Assembly (NCBI RefSeq): GCF_003086295.3
Contig: NC_092053.1
Coordinates: 113,043,506-113,107,505 of the forward strand
DNA from: Arachis hypogaea
Taxonomy: Eukaryota; Streptophyta; Magnoliopsida; Fabales; Fabaceae
Reading direction: 5' to 3'
DNA: 64,000 bases
In this document: positions 62,684-64,000 of the stretch, piece after piece
How positions within the stretch are numbered: position 1 is the first letter of the stretch
Layout: each line of letters begins with the position of its first letter
Program-made: the position numbers and the translations under genes
Notes under the pieces: model-generated
The model's database searches: none
What the model saw: the letters and a program-made list of their open reading frames with translations, nothing else
What the model was told of the DNA's origin: nothing

Positions 62684-64000
62684 ATGGCTGGTTCTTCCTC
62701 TCGTGCCACTACTTAAGATAAGGGTAAAGGCCATGCAACATCACTGCCATCTCTGCCAGCTCTTCGCATCCTTAATCAAATCAATGATGAAATCATTGAT
62801 GACCCCCATCTACAAGTCAATGATACCAGGATTTAATTCCCTTCACAATCAGTGCAGATACACACTACTTCCTTGGGCTGATTGAAACTCTTGAAAGAGC
62901 AAACAAAAAGCTTTCTTTCTTCCTTAATGCCGAAGGAGAAGATTTATTGATAAACTAAGCTTTTAACATCTCTCACTTCATCAACCAAAAAATTTTTCGA
63001 AACAATCCAAAAATTAAACCTCGAGGGTTTGATTTTACAACTTGGCACCAACGCCTCGAACCCACAAAGGGTGCTTTCTGGAGGGCCCTAGGAATACAAG
63101 AACTGTTAAGGCTTTCTCACTTTTCACTCACTACACATCCTTGGATGATTGGAGCAGTGACCTGTTTCTGGAATAGAACTACCAATAACTTCCACCTTCC
63201 TTGTAGGATGATCGGAATGTCTCTCTTCGATGTAGCTGCTATTACAAGACTCCCGATAAATTCTCCAGACTGTACCCCTGACATGCAATCTCAGCGTCAA
63301 TACAATGTCACCTTCAACACCTCATACAGTGACTTCATCGCCCATAATATGGGTGCAGACGGTACATAAATCACAGATAATGAACACGTTGTCTTCTTGT
63401 TTTACTGGTTAAACGCAGTTCTATTCTGTTCCCAAAACGTACAGATGTCAAAACTCTTTCTTCCCCTAGCTGCTCTTTTACATGAAGGGAAAATTCTCAA
63501 CTTGGCCAAGCTGCTTCTAGGACACATTTTTGAAGAACTTATCCTACTTGTCTGTGACCTCCGGGACAACAAAATAATCAACACAGGAGGTCCACTTTGG
63601 CTTCTTCAATTATGCTCAATGCCATTTTCGAAAACTACATGATAAAACCTGTAGGGGGCAACACTGATAAACAGCACATCGAGAGTTTTCACTTATTTGA
63701 TTACAAACCCAATTTTCCAAACGCCCAATCGGACGAAGACAAATTTTGGGCTGTTTTTTCTCTTTTCCATTCTTTCATAAATTTTGATAATGATCAACTC
63801 AATTTCACTCCTTTTTTGCGTCGCAACCGCGGTTCTGCCTTGCTCGATCGTTTGCTCTTTCCAAATACTAATGAGGAAAGCGAACTTACAAATCAAACTT
63901 GGGCACACCTATTGGCTGTTCAAGTGATACCAATAGGGCTGCCACAATATAAGAAGGAAAGGTTTAAGATAACCTTGTACGCTCCTCATTTGATTGCAAG
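62684..64000 (+). pseudogene. Plant mobile domain (PMD, aminotransferase-like) pseudogene, runs off window
   Basis: The PMD is a domain of plant transposons and retroelements, also found in the host MAIN-type proteins. Reading starts at ATG 62684 (MAGSSSRATT, then a stop) and changes frame near 62860. From about 62970 to 63366 it reads DFTTWHQRLEPTKGAFWRAL, then WNRTTNNFHLPCRMIGMSLF and DVAAITRLPIN, the FHLPC / DVA..LPI signature of the PMD. An in-frame TAA at 63367-63369 and a frameshift near 63615, probably one lost base, separate the following pieces (LFLPLAALLHEGKILNLAKL; AIFENYMIKPVGGNTDKQHI). The last frame is open to 64000. It is non-functional by these breaks. Confidence 0.82.

Noticed and set aside
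1..64000. tRNA, rRNA or other structured RNA genes
   Set aside because: None recognised by eye; the tRNA-Asp-like word at 49981 is a primer-binding site, not a tRNA gene.

Overview
This looks like a repeat-dominated stretch of a dicot plant genome. The families suggest a legume, possibly peanut (Arachis); that is inference from the style of the LTR elements and the gene relatives, not a database match. I see no intact host gene. The recognisable genes are pseudogenes or fragments carried by transposons: MED14, a FAR1-related (FRS) gene, a PI4-kinase gamma piece, a bacterial-type PEP carboxylase piece, a START-domain piece and a plant-mobile-domain gene. Coordinates and family names come from reading the sequence by eye; exon ends were checked by splice sites and codon phase where stated.

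Layout. 1-3039: LTR-like retrotransposon sequence open at the left edge, with four hairpin repeats. 3330-5054: Mutator-type non-autonomous element with a perfect 9-bp target duplication and a large internal palindrome. 6228-11350: MED14 pseudogene on the + strand, introns retained, with stops, deletions and a frameshift. 11.35-16.16 kb: AT-rich DNA with small inverted-repeat elements. 16166-18519: broken FRS gene on the - strand. 18.85-23.3 kb: two copies of a dispersed repeat flanking a Pack-MULE (19885-21843) that carries PI4-kinase gamma pieces. 23863-25245: 3' end of a Ty1/copia element, cut inside its RNase H.

25247-54575: the outstanding feature, a roughly 20-kb T-poor satellite array built from degenerate ~24-40 bp monomers centred on CACGTG and GAAACGAGCGAAAAA. 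At least three levels of order are visible: monomer, ~130-190 bp block, and a ~2.63-2.75 kb higher-order repeat. The array is interrupted by a 197-bp solo LTR (40280-40476) and by a complete 8.9-kb non-autonomous LTR retrotransposon on the - strand (42589-51444) that has gag-like and plant-transposon-protein ORFs but no visible pol. Very long open frames within the array are artefacts of its lack of T.

54969-61662: a CACTA transposon with AAT target duplications. It encloses a second CACTA terminus, three in-phase exons of PEP carboxylase, a START-domain exon and a Mutator-like MITE. 62684-64000: a degenerate plant-mobile-domain gene running off the right edge. Together the window reads as layered insertions: array over copia, LTR elements into the array, and a CACTA element into the sequence next to the array.
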